Shown: positions 1 to 6,129 of the stretch, piece by piece | How positions within the stretch are numbered: position 1 is the first letter of the stretch | How the letters are laid out: every line of letters starts with the position of its first letter | Assembly: GCF_009857435.1 (NCBI RefSeq) | Contig: NZ_WWCK01000003.1 | Span: forward strand, 186,001-250,000 | Length of the DNA: 64,000 nucleotides | Direction of reading: 5' to 3' | Source of the DNA: Duganella rivi | GTDB lineage: Bacteria > Pseudomonadota > Gammaproteobacteria > Burkholderiales > Burkholderiaceae_D | The notes under the pieces: generated by a model | Seen by the model: the letters and a program-made list of their open reading frames with translations, nothing else | The model's database searches: none | Told to the model about the DNA's origin: nothing | Position numbers and translations under genes: made by a program

Positions 1-168
1 GGCATCGCCGAATAAATCGGGATAGGCGGCATCGTAGTCCAGCCACACCACCGGCGTCAGCTCGTTCTCCAGCAAGCGAGCCAAACTCCAAGGTGTGCCG
101 GTTTGCTGTTCCAGCCATGCACAGGCCTCGGCGACGGTGGCGCGGAAAGGTAAGTCGATATTGCTCAT
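1..168 (-). CDS. Hypothetical protein, 3' end outside window
   Basis: Reading leftward from an ATG at 168, 56 codons stay open to the window edge, so the C-terminus is missing. The peptide begins MSNIDLPFRATVAEACAWLE and continues with an acidic Trp/Tyr-rich stretch ending in VVWLDYDAAYPDLFGDA. I recall similar short proteins in Burkholderiales accessory and prophage regions but know no function for them. It is divergent from the antitoxin gene at 314. It could be host sequence flanking the integron or part of the same island. Confidence 0.5.
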   Translation of the reverse strand, partial: MSNIDLPFRATVAEACAWLEQQTGTPWSLARLLENELTPVVWLDYDAAYPDLFGDA

Positions 169-279
169 ATTGATTTCTGTAGCGTTAGATGAGAGATGCT
201 GCCAAGATGTCCGTCGGCGCTGGACTTGTCAAGTCCGGTGTTAGCAGCGAGGCCAGTGATGCTTGAGGGCGTGTTGGGC

Positions 280-298
280 GTACGATAAGATTCCGTAC
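280..298. promoter_or_regulatory. Inverted repeat upstream of the RHH antitoxin gene
   Basis: GTACG (280-284) and CGTAC (294-298) form a perfect 5-bp inverted repeat with a 9-bp spacer, 15 bp before the ATG at 314. Ribbon-helix-helix antitoxins of the DUF1778/TacA type usually autorepress by binding such dyads, so an operator is a reasonable inference. An SD-like AGGGG lies between the repeat and the ATG. Confidence 0.35.
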
Positions 299-313
299 AA
301 AAGGGGAATTCAC

Positions 314-592
314 ATGACCACTGCTACTGCCCGCCTCGATCTTCGCCTTGAGTCTCGTGAGAAAGATCGTATCGCTAAAGCTGCTGCGCTGCGAGGTATG
401 GCAGTGTCGGCGTTTGTGCGTGATGCTATGCTGCGTGAAGCCGATGTCACCATCGGCGAGTGGCGGGGTTCTACGAAGGATTTGGATTCCGTCGCACGAG
501 AGGTCAAAGGGGGCGTTGAATACATGGACGATTACTGTTGGTCGAGTGGGCTAATGACGCATTTGCCTCCTCGGTTTAGCACGTGCGTGTAA
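314..592 (+). CDS. DUF1778/TacA-like antitoxin with abnormal C-terminus
   Basis: The first ~45 residues ([20 protein letters not shown], then [22 protein letters not shown]) are a typical ribbon-helix-helix DUF1778 antitoxin DNA-binding domain. Such antitoxins normally have a C-terminal toxin-neutralising tail and are followed by a GNAT acetyltransferase toxin. Here the tail is unlike the family, runs 61 bp into the 3' end of the integrase gene on the other strand, and no GNAT gene follows. I read it as an orphan antitoxin truncated at the integron boundary. ATG 314 is chosen for its AGGGG Shine-Dalgarno; an upstream TTG (263) has none. Confidence 0.6.
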   Translation: MTTATARLDLRLESREKDRIAKAAALRGMAVSAFVRDAMLREADVTIGEWRGSTKDLDSVAREVKGGVEYMDDYCWSSGLMTHLPPRFSTCV

Positions 593-1500
593 ATCATTGT
601 GGTGCTGACGTCCTTATGTCCTAGCAGTTCTTGCACCGTGCGGATATCGTACCCCGCTTGCAGCAGATGTGTGGCGAACGAATGCCGCAACGTGTGCGGC
701 GTGGCGGGCTTGGTGATGCCAGTGTCACGCGTCGCCTGTCTCATCGCGCGCTGCACGGCCTTCTCATCGGCGTGATGCCGCCGGATAATGTGGGAACGTG
801 GATCAGTCGAGCGGTGCTTTGAAGGGAAAACATATTGCCAGCCCCACTCCTTGTCCGCAGTTGGATATTTTCGTGCTAATGCGAAGGGCATGTAGGTCGC
901 GCCGAATCCCTCTGCGAGGTCTTGCTCATGCAGCCGCTTAACTCTTTCTAAATGCTCTTGTAGAGGCGCTATCAAGGATTCCGGAAGCATGGTGACCCTA
1001 TCCTTGGCGCCTTTCCCTTCGCGGATCAGGATTTCCTTGCGTGTGAACTCGACGTCTTTTACGCGCAAGCGCAGACCTTCCATAATGCGCATTCCTGTGC
1101 CGTATAGCAGACGCAGTATTAAGCCGTTGGTGCCAGTCGTGTTGGCAAGGATGTGCTGGACTTCGTTTTGGGTTAGCACGACGGGCAAACGCTGCGAAGG
1201 CTTTGCACTAGCGATATCGTCCAGCCAAGGCAGTTCGGTATCCAGTACTTCCTTGTACAGGAAGAGGAGGGCGCTCTTGGCCTGATTCTGGGTCGATGCG
1301 GCGACACCTGCGGCGACGGCGAGGTGGGTCAGAAAACTCGTTACGTCAGCGGCGCCCATCATCGTGGGATGGCGCTTGTTGTGGAAGAGGATGAAGCGGC
1401 GTATCCAATCAACATAAGCTTGCTCGGTGCGGATGCTGTAGTGTTTTAGTCGAATGCGATCCCGTACTTGATCGAGCAACTTTGGTTCTGAAATGTTCAT
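532..1500 (-). CDS. intI: Integron integrase IntI
   Basis: A 322-aa tyrosine recombinase that inserts and excises gene cassettes at attI/attC sites. All catalytic residues are visible and sit at a constant offset of 8 from IntI1: R138 (GTGMR), K163 (EGKG), H269 and R272 (TPHTLRHSF), H295 (LLGH) and Y304 (MIYTH). The extra IntI-specific patch that separates integron integrases from Xer/phage relatives is present at ~224-250 ([20 protein letters not shown] region). ATG 1500 is preceded by a GGAG Shine-Dalgarno; the track's earlier start at 1533 lacks one. The gene reads away from the cassette array, the usual arrangement. Length and residues are intact, so it is probably active. Confidence 0.95.
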   Translation of the reverse strand: MNISEPKLLDQVRDRIRLKHYSIRTEQAYVDWIRRFILFHNKRHPTMMGAADVTSFLTHLAVAAGVAASTQNQAKSALLFLYKEVLDTELPWLDDIASAKPSQRLPVVLTQNEVQHILANTTGTNGLILRLLYGTGMRIMEGLRLRVKDVEFTRKEILIREGKGAKDRVTMLPESLIAPLQEHLERVKRLHEQDLAEGFGATYMPFALARKYPTADKEWGWQYVFPSKHRSTDPRSHIIRRHHADEKAVQRAMRQATRDTGITKPATPHTLRHSFATHLLQAGYDIRTVQELLGHKDVSTTMIYTHVLNRGGKCVISPLDQQ

Positions 1501-1669
1501 GTCAGCTCCAGAGGGGGATTTGCCTTGCGCCATTAGGGTGTGCTAAATTGATGTAACTTATTGATAATATTGATCCCGATGTCGCCCGCACTGAGAAAAT
1601 GCAAACTTTTGGCGGAAAAAACTGCGACATTTAGGGTGTCTATTTTTTGTTGGACCAATCAAGCTATCT
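1501..1669. other. Integron attI and intergenic region
   Basis: This 169-bp AT-rich stretch between intI and the first cassette is where attI and the integrase and cassette promoters should lie. A GTTRRRY-type crossover core, GTTGGAC, occurs at about 1649-1655 after a T-run, giving the likely attI/first-cassette junction. The remaining simple integrase-binding sites cannot be assigned by eye, and I see no clear LexA box. Confidence 0.5.
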
Positions 1670-1837
1670 ATGAAACGATCTTTGCCTAAATCTCTCTTCG
1701 TCGGCTTGGGTGTGGCCACCGGTACTCTCATTTATACCGGCCTGCTTAGCTCCGCGCACGAGTTCGATTTTTCGCGAGCTATTTTTATTGGTTTGTTCTG
1801 CGGAGTTGGCGCTGCAATTTGGCCGCAAAAGAAATGA
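1670..1837 (+). CDS. Cassette 1: 55-aa small membrane protein
   Basis: ATG 1670 to TGA 1837 encodes a 55-residue protein starting MKRSLPKSLFVGLGVATGTL and ending AAIWPQKK. It has two hydrophobic stretches (about 9-26 and 37-50) consistent with a two-pass membrane peptide. It lies between the presumed attI crossover (~1649) and attC1 (1853-1925), exactly where the first gene cassette should be. No family is recognised. Confidence 0.6.
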   Translation: MKRSLPKSLFVGLGVATGTLIYTGLLSSAHEFDFSRAIFIGLFCGVGAAIWPQKK

Positions 1838-1852
1838 GTGCGTGCCGTCCTC

Positions 1853-1925
1853 GTCCAACCTTGCAGTCAACTGGACTGCCTCCACGCTGCGCGTTCCGGC
1901 AGCCAGTTACTTTTAAACGTTGGGC
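1853..1925 (+). repeat. attC1 recombination site
   Basis: R'' core GTCCAAC (1853-1859) pairs with R' core GTTGGGC (1919-1925). The inner arm AACTGG-A-CTGCC pairs with GGCAGCCAGTT, leaving a single unpaired A, the extrahelical base expected in attC. The site is nearly identical to attC2, as is typical for arrays of chromosomal (sedentary) integrons. Confidence 0.85.
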
Positions 1926-1936
1926 TGCTTAAAACC

Positions 1937-2251
1937 GTGACCGAAATCTCTATACAGATTGAGCGATTCATCGACGACCATCAACCAGGCTTCGTCGAAT
2001 GTCGCTTAGTCGATGCTAATGGACAGTCGCATACGTTTATCGAAAAGCTCCCGATTGTGACCACCGCTAACCTTTGGACAGATAGCTCATATCCACAGGC
2101 CGGAACGATTGCTTGCGAAATCGAATCTGAGTCAATTGATGCTGCTGGCCGGAAGCTCGTGCAGGTAAGCACCGAACGTCCATGGGCTGTCGAATCTACC
2201 GAAGGCGTCTCGCGTTTTCTCGTGCTGTCTTCGCAGGTGGTGTGGCTATGA
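1937..2251 (+). CDS. Cassette 2: conserved cassette-type hypothetical
   Basis: The cassette between attC1 and attC2 encodes ~104 aa from a GTG at 1937 (MTEISIQIERFIDDHQPGFV...) to 2251. The longer frame back to 1838 runs through attC1 and is not credible. The body (FVECRLVDANGQSHTFIEKL, STERPWAVES) resembles a soluble beta-rich hypothetical family I associate with varied accessory regions; its function is unknown. No signal peptide or membrane segment is visible. Confidence 0.7.
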   Translation: MTEISIQIERFIDDHQPGFVECRLVDANGQSHTFIEKLPIVTTANLWTDSSYPQAGTIACEIESESIDAAGRKLVQVSTERPWAVESTEGVSRFLVLSSQVVWL

Positions 2252-2258
2252 CGCTATG

Positions 2259-2330
2259 GCCCAACCTTGCAGTCAACAGGACTGCTTACGCGCTGCGCGC
2301 TCCAGCAGCCTGTTACTTTGAACGTTATGC
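2259..2330 (+). repeat. attC2 recombination site
   Basis: R'' GCCCAAC (2259-2265) and R' GTTATGC (2324-2330) enclose arms AACAGG-A-CTGC and GCAGCCTGTT, again with one extrahelical A. The site shares long identical blocks with attC1 (for example CCAACCTTGCAGTCAAC). The R' core contains the start codon of the next cassette gene. Confidence 0.85.
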
Positions 2331-2749
2331 CTACTAGACTTGTACTGTTCTTCCTCGTCGTGCTTGCTTCGGCTGCTGTACAGGCCGTTGAACGACCTAT
2401 TGGCTGCTTCGCTGTCCAGATTTCAGAAAAATCGGGTGTTGAGCAGGCAAAGAGCCTTCGATTGACCGATGTGTCAGTTTCGACCCCGTGGGGAAATGGC
2501 GGCGCAAATAAAGTCGTTCCAGCTAGAGCTGGCGAGCGCTTCCAATATGCTGCGGCTTACTGGATCGTTGAGGGCAACGACCTGATACTTACTTTTACGA
2601 ATAACGGATTGTCTGGGATAGAGTTTCGCGTTCGCTCTACGGAAAAGGGCTATAAAGGTGTGATTCAGAATTTCTCGGATTTTGGACCTGGAGTCGATAA
2701 TGCGCGTCCCGTTACACTCATTCGATTTGATTGTGCTGTTCCAAGATAA
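2327..2749 (+). CDS. Cassette 3: small exported protein
   Basis: ATG 2327 lies inside the attC2 R' core, so the gene fills its cassette from the first possible base. The 140-aa product starts with a clear Sec signal peptide (MPTRLVLFFLVVLASAAVQA, cleavage after AQA or nearby). The mature part begins VERPIGCFAVQISEKSG and contains two Cys residues, one near each end, that could form a disulphide. No family is recognised. A periplasmic or secreted location is likely. Confidence 0.7.
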   Translation: MPTRLVLFFLVVLASAAVQAVERPIGCFAVQISEKSGVEQAKSLRLTDVSVSTPWGNGGANKVVPARAGERFQYAAAYWIVEGNDLILTFTNNGLSGIEFRVRSTEKGYKGVIQNFSDFGPGVDNARPVTLIRFDCAVPR

Positions 2750-2752
2750 TTT

Positions 2753-2809
2753 GCATAACAATTGTTTCCAGCGGACGCCTGACGGCGCCGCTGAACCTGC
2801 ACGTTAGGA
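2753..2809 (+). repeat. attC3 recombination site
   Basis: R''-like GCATAAC (2753-2759) and R'-like GTTAGGA (2803-2809). The arms CAGCGG-A-CGCC and GGCGCCGCTG pair with one unpaired A in the same position as in attC1, 2 and 4. It is shorter (57 bp) and divergent in sequence. The last R' base deviates from the GTTRRRY consensus. Confidence 0.7.
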
Positions 2810-2821
2810 ATCGGAAATTCG

Positions 2822-3250
2822 ATGAGCTTTGATCTGATGGTATTTGAGCCAAGTGCTGCGCCAAGAACGCGCGCTGAATTCATGCGTTGGTACCAAGAGC
2901 AAGCGGAGTGGTCTGAAGACCATAGCTATGACGATCCTGCTGTAACATCGCCAGCCTTGCAGAATTGGTTCGCTGAAATGATTCAGTACTTTCCCCCTTT
3001 GAACGGCCCACTTGCGGTCGGCGATGATAGAGTCGACGATCTAACAGTTACCGACCACTGCATTGGGCGTAATGTAATTTATTCAGCCTTCCGTTGGGAC
3101 GCTGCCAACGAAGCTTTTGACAAAATGCGTGAACTGGCAATTAAACACGGTGTCGGTTTCTTTCACGCGAGCGATGATGAAGGTGAAATTCTGTTTCCAG
3201 GAAATGGAACTCTTGCAAAGACACATAGGCCGTGGTGGAAAATATGGTAA
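2822..3250 (+). CDS. Cassette 4: hypothetical soluble protein
   Basis: A 142-aa acidic cytosolic protein (MSFDLMVFEPSAAPRTRAEF...RPWWKIW). The opening FDLMVFEP and the DHCIGRNVIYSAFRWDAANE segment match a hypothetical family I recall from scattered accessory loci; the role is unknown. It starts 12 bp after attC3 and stops just before attC4, so it forms one complete cassette. Confidence 0.7.
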   Translation: MSFDLMVFEPSAAPRTRAEFMRWYQEQAEWSEDHSYDDPAVTSPALQNWFAEMIQYFPPLNGPLAVGDDRVDDLTVTDHCIGRNVIYSAFRWDAANEAFDKMRELAIKHGVGFFHASDDEGEILFPGNGTLAKTHRPWWKIW

Positions 3251-3251
3251 G

Positions 3252-3311
3252 TCCTAACCCCGTATTCAACCCGGACGCGCTAAAGCGCGCCAGTTAACCG
3301 CCACGTTGGGC
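3252..3311 (+). repeat. attC4 recombination site
   Basis: R''-like TCCTAAC (3252-3258) and a consensus R' GTTGGGC (3305-3311). The inner arms (CCGG-A-CGCGC against GCGCGCCAGTT) pair less regularly but again leave an unpaired A. It is the last attC recognisable in the array. Confidence 0.7.
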
Positions 3312-3314
3312 CGT

Positions 3315-3567
3315 ATGAAAAAAATCCAAAATCAAGCTTGGCCTAATGATGTCGACGGCGACGTCTTTCGGCGAATGAAGTCCAGCGGATTCGATTTCGA
3401 TGCCACAGTAGATATCGACTTCAACATTGACTTCGATGACTGGCCACCTTCGGCTGAGTTGATCGAACTCTTGCGTGAGAAGTTTGCTGTTGTGAGGGTG
3501 TATGAGTCTGATGACCTCGGGAGCGGCTACATTCAACTAGTTTTGAACGAGCGGGTGACATACGAAG
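3315..3567 (+). pseudogene. Cassette 5: RraB-like gene cut by IS3 element
   Basis: From ATG 3315 the reading frame gives 84 residues (WPNDVDGDVFRRMKSSGFDF, then DIDFNIDFDDWPPS) typical of the N-terminal half of RraB-type regulators of RNase E (DUF695/RraB fold). The similarity stops at 3567, where the inverted repeat of an insertion sequence begins; the remaining open frame is IS sequence. The missing half is not found on the other side of the IS, so the cassette is truncated, not simply interrupted. Confidence 0.7.
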
Positions 3568-3585
3568 TGAATCGCCACCATTCCC

Positions 3586-4428
3586 CTAGACACTCCGCAG
3601 CCGTAAAGAATGCCGCTTTTCAAACTCGATTGGCGACAGCTTTTCATTAAATCCGTGACGACGCTTCGGATTGTAGAACATCTCGATATAGTCGAAGACA
3701 TCCTGCCTGGCCTCGTCCCTGGTTGAATAGATTTTGCGTCGTATGCGCTCCCGCTTCAGAAGCTGGAAGAAGCTCTCGGCCACAGCATTGTCGTGACAGT
3801 TCCCGCGCCGGCTCATACTTTGAACGAGCCCATGTGCAGCAAGGAAGTCGCGCCAGTCATAGCTGCTGAACTGGCTGCCCTGATCTGAATGAACCATGAC
3901 CTCACCAGTTGGCTGGCGGCGCCACACCGCCATTAGCAAAGCGTTCATAGCAAGGTCTCGATCAATCCTGGAACTCATCGACCAACCGATCACCTGCCGC
4001 AAGAACAGATCCAAAACGACGGCGAGGTAAAGCCAGCCCTCATACGTGCGCAAATACGTGATGTCAGTGACCCATACTTTGTTTGGCTCGGCCACATCGA
4101 ATTCCCGCTGCAGATGGTTGGGTGCAATCACTGACGGCGCGCCGCCGCGTTTCCACTTCCGCTTGGCATAGCCCGTCTGCGAACGAATCCCTTCGGCGCG
4201 CATCAGACGATGAACCCGGTTAATCCCGCACTGTTCTCCGAGCTCTTGCAAATCGTCGTAGACCTTGCGGTAGCCATAGACAGCTCCGCTTTCCAGCCAT
4301 GATTGCTTGATGTGACCAAGCAGCCGTTTGTTCTCCTTTGCGCGCGGGCTTTCCGGGCTAATGCACCAAGCATAGTAGCCGCTGGGGTGAACCCCGACCA
4401 TCTTGCACAGGCGTCGGATTGAATACAT
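3586..4428 (-). CDS. IS3-family transposase OrfB (DDE integrase core)
   Basis: A 280-aa catalytic subunit with an rve-type integrase core. The DDE triad is visible: D in VWVTDITYL, D in MVHSDQGSQF and E in NAVAESFFQLLK, followed by the YNPKRRH motif near the C-terminus. The N-terminal part (RRLCKMVGVHPSGYYAW) is the usual HTH_21-like region. The real translation product is probably the OrfAB frameshift fusion, since the -1 frame upstream of this ATG is open and homologous. It looks intact and possibly active. Confidence 0.92.
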   Translation of the reverse strand: MYSIRRLCKMVGVHPSGYYAWCISPESPRAKENKRLLGHIKQSWLESGAVYGYRKVYDDLQELGEQCGINRVHRLMRAEGIRSQTGYAKRKWKRGGAPSVIAPNHLQREFDVAEPNKVWVTDITYLRTYEGWLYLAVVLDLFLRQVIGWSMSSRIDRDLAMNALLMAVWRRQPTGEVMVHSDQGSQFSSYDWRDFLAAHGLVQSMSRRGNCHDNAVAESFFQLLKRERIRRKIYSTRDEARQDVFDYIEMFYNPKRRHGFNEKLSPIEFEKRHSLRLRSV

Positions 4429-4457
4429 AGCCTGGTGCTCGCGAATGAAGGCGTACC

Positions 4458-4736
4458 TTACCCGGACGTCTTGGCAAAGTACGCCGCGGCCTTTCGCAAA
4501 ATATCGCGCTCCTCGGTGACGCGCTTAAGCTCGGCCTTCAAGCGCCGCATTTCCTCAGCCTGTGCATCGTTGGCCTTACGCTCGGCATCCGGTACACCGT
4601 AGCGCTTGATCCACGCGTAGATGCTGTGAATGCTTACACCAAGGCGCTCTGCCACCTCCGCCGCAGGATGGCCGCGATCAATCACCTGCTTGACTGCCGC
4701 GACCTTGAATTCTTCCGTGTACCGCTTTCCACTCAT
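4458..4736 (-). CDS. IS3-family transposase OrfA
   Basis: A 92-aa protein with an N-terminal helix-turn-helix (MSGKRYTEEFKVAAVKQVID ... RLGVSIHSIYAWIKRY) that binds the IS ends, and a C-terminal leucine-zipper-like coiled coil (AEEMRRLKAELKRVTEERDI). It belongs to the IS element at 3568-4795. In this family OrfA is joined to OrfB by a programmed -1 frameshift. The -1 frame here stays open from the end of OrfA (tail AYFAKTSG) into RVRYAFIREHQAMYSIRRL, consistent with an OrfAB fusion. Confidence 0.9.
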   Translation of the reverse strand: MSGKRYTEEFKVAAVKQVIDRGHPAAEVAERLGVSIHSIYAWIKRYGVPDAERKANDAQAEEMRRLKAELKRVTEERDILRKAAAYFAKTSG

Positions 4737-4838
4737 GATGACTCCTTTGCCTAGAATTATGGCTTAGAAGTGTCTAGTGGTATGGTGGCGATTCATTGCG
4801 TCATATAGCCGTTGTTTCGAAGAGTTACGCACCAGGGC

Positions 4839-5255
4839 ATGCTGCTGCATTCTTGCAACGAGATGGTGCAGCCAGAAACCTTCGTTTTGTTTGTCGGATA
4901 CGCACAAGGGCATTTCGCACCGCACACTTGGTTTGGGCACTTTATGTCTGACTGGGGTGGCCGGCTCGCATACGCCGGTGTAATTATGGTGTTGTGGGCA
5001 GTCATCGAGTATATACTCAAGAAACGTGGTTATGTCATATGGGTTCCAAGTTCTAATAACGGAGATGCTTTGAGACCTAAACTACCTATTGCCGCCATTG
5101 TCTCTGGCGCTATCGCCGCTTTTATCACTGCGGGCGTCGTATCGTGGGCTACGCCTGATGGCAATCTTGTCGTGACCTTGGTGCCGGCGATTGAGGTCGG
5201 GCTGGCTGTGCTTGGCCTCACGACGTGGCTTGTTCGCCTTGCTGCGCAGAGGTGA
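4839..5255 (+). CDS. Hypothetical membrane protein, start uncertain
   Basis: The open frame downstream of the IS encodes about 138 aa with three hydrophobic segments (LAYAGVIMVLWAVIEYIL, IAAIVSGAIAAFITAGVV and LVVTLVPAIEVGLAVLGL). An inner-membrane location is likely; no family is recognised. The N-terminus is uncertain because the IS end lies only 44 bp upstream: ATG 4839 and ATG 4863 are both possible, neither with a strong ribosome site. The original 5' end may have been removed with the deletion at the IS. It ends 3 bp before the next gene, so the two are likely co-transcribed. Confidence 0.5.
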   Translation: MLLHSCNEMVQPETFVLFVGYAQGHFAPHTWFGHFMSDWGGRLAYAGVIMVLWAVIEYILKKRGYVIWVPSSNNGDALRPKLPIAAIVSGAIAAFITAGVVSWATPDGNLVVTLVPAIEVGLAVLGLTTWLVRLAAQR

Positions 5256-5258
5256 TAG

Positions 5259-5609
5259 ATGAGATTTCTACTTGCTTCCGCTGCGTTGCTGTTCATGCCG
5301 TTTGCTCATGCCGAGGACAATGTTCTCGAGACGCCGTCGTTCATCGTCAAGATTGACGTTCGCTGCGCCGAGGGCAACGTCACTTGCGACGACGTGATCT
5401 ACACAGGGACCAGTCGAAAGACCGGCAAATCGATTTCGGTGAAAGGCCGCACCATGCATTCAACCTGCGCTGATGGCGTCACGCCTTGCCGGTTCCAAGG
5501 CTATACATTCTATAACGGTAAGATCAATTACACCGTGTTTGACGATGGCACATTGGTCGTCATGAATGGCAAGAAAACGCTGGTAAGCGAGAAGGGAGAA
5601 TGGAAGTAA
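5259..5609 (+). CDS. Small exported hypothetical protein
   Basis: A 116-aa protein with a Sec signal peptide (MRFLLASAALLFMPFAHA|EDN). The mature domain has four Cys residues (VRCAEGNVTCDDV and STCADGVTPCRF), suggesting two disulphides and a periplasmic location. No family is recognised. It sits between the membrane protein (3-bp gap) and the GFA-domain gene, forming a compact three-gene block. No attC is visible at either side, so it cannot be shown to be a cassette. Confidence 0.65.
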   Translation: MRFLLASAALLFMPFAHAEDNVLETPSFIVKIDVRCAEGNVTCDDVIYTGTSRKTGKSISVKGRTMHSTCADGVTPCRFQGYTFYNGKINYTVFDDGTLVVMNGKKTLVSEKGEWK

Positions 5610-5611
5610 GC

Positions 5612-5971
5612 ATGCTGACCACTACCTGCCATTGCGGCGCAGTACACATCGAGATTCCGGCGCCGCCGGAGGCGCTCATCAACTGCAATTGCTCGATCTG
5701 CCGGCGCTACGGCGCACTATGGGCACAGTATGAAGCGTCCACGGTCCGGGTGACTGGCCATCCTGAGAACACGGTTGAATACATCTGGGGCGAGAAGACG
5801 ATACGCACGCTGCGTTGCCGCCACTGTGGCTGTGTCACGCACTGGGAGCCCCTGGCCGCCAGCGCCGGCACCAAGTTTGGAATTAACATCAGGAACTTCG
5901 AGCCTGAGCAAATCGGGGAAGTAAGGCTGCGCCGATTTGATGGGGCGGAGACGTGGACTTATCTCGACTGA
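5612..5971 (+). CDS. GFA-domain zinc-binding protein
   Basis: A 119-aa protein of the glutathione-dependent formaldehyde-activating (GFA/Mss4-like) fold. The zinc ligands are seen as CHCG (near residue 6), CNCSICRRYG (~29-34) and CRHCGCVTHW (~73-78). Members bind zinc and some activate formaldehyde-glutathione adducts; most, like this one, are uncharacterised. ATG 5612 is favoured over 5600 because GGAAG lies at good spacing upstream. No attC follows. The next 158 bp (5972-6129) hold only a weak 59-codon frame from ATG 5979 and a 6-bp hairpin (GACCAAGTTTTTGGTC), neither of which I can assign. Confidence 0.75.
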   Translation: MLTTTCHCGAVHIEIPAPPEALINCNCSICRRYGALWAQYEASTVRVTGHPENTVEYIWGEKTIRTLRCRHCGCVTHWEPLAASAGTKFGINIRNFEPEQIGEVRLRRFDGAETWTYLD

Positions 5972-6129
5972 GGCGATCATGGCTGACAAAAAAACAGGCC
6001 AACCACTGTCAGCATCGCAGAATACTTCGATGAGCTCGGCAAAAGACCAAGTTTTTGGTCGTGAAAAGAGAAACAGCGTTATGATCATAAAGTCATGTCG
6101 AAAACGCCACTACTCTTTGAGGGCCGCCC

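Larger units (their letters stand above)
3568..4795 (-). mobile_element. IS3-family insertion sequence (~1228 bp)
   Basis: Imperfect terminal inverted repeats begin TGAATCGCCACCAT at both ends (3568 rightward; complement ending at 4795) and extend about 28 bp through CTAGACACT. The ends are TG...CA and the element carries two ORFs (OrfA and OrfB, minus strand) with the IS3-family DDE transposase. No target-site duplication is seen: the left flank is CGAAG and the right flank TTGCG. Together with the missing remainder of the RraB-like cassette, this indicates an adjacent deletion or recombination after insertion. Confidence 0.9.

Noticed and set aside
5972..6129. Small gene from ATG 5979 (59 aa)
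   Set aside because: The frame has no domain or convincing ribosome site and its composition suggests non-coding or decayed sequence; another frame shows SIAEYFDELGKRPSFWS, possibly a gene remnant, but it is too short to assign.
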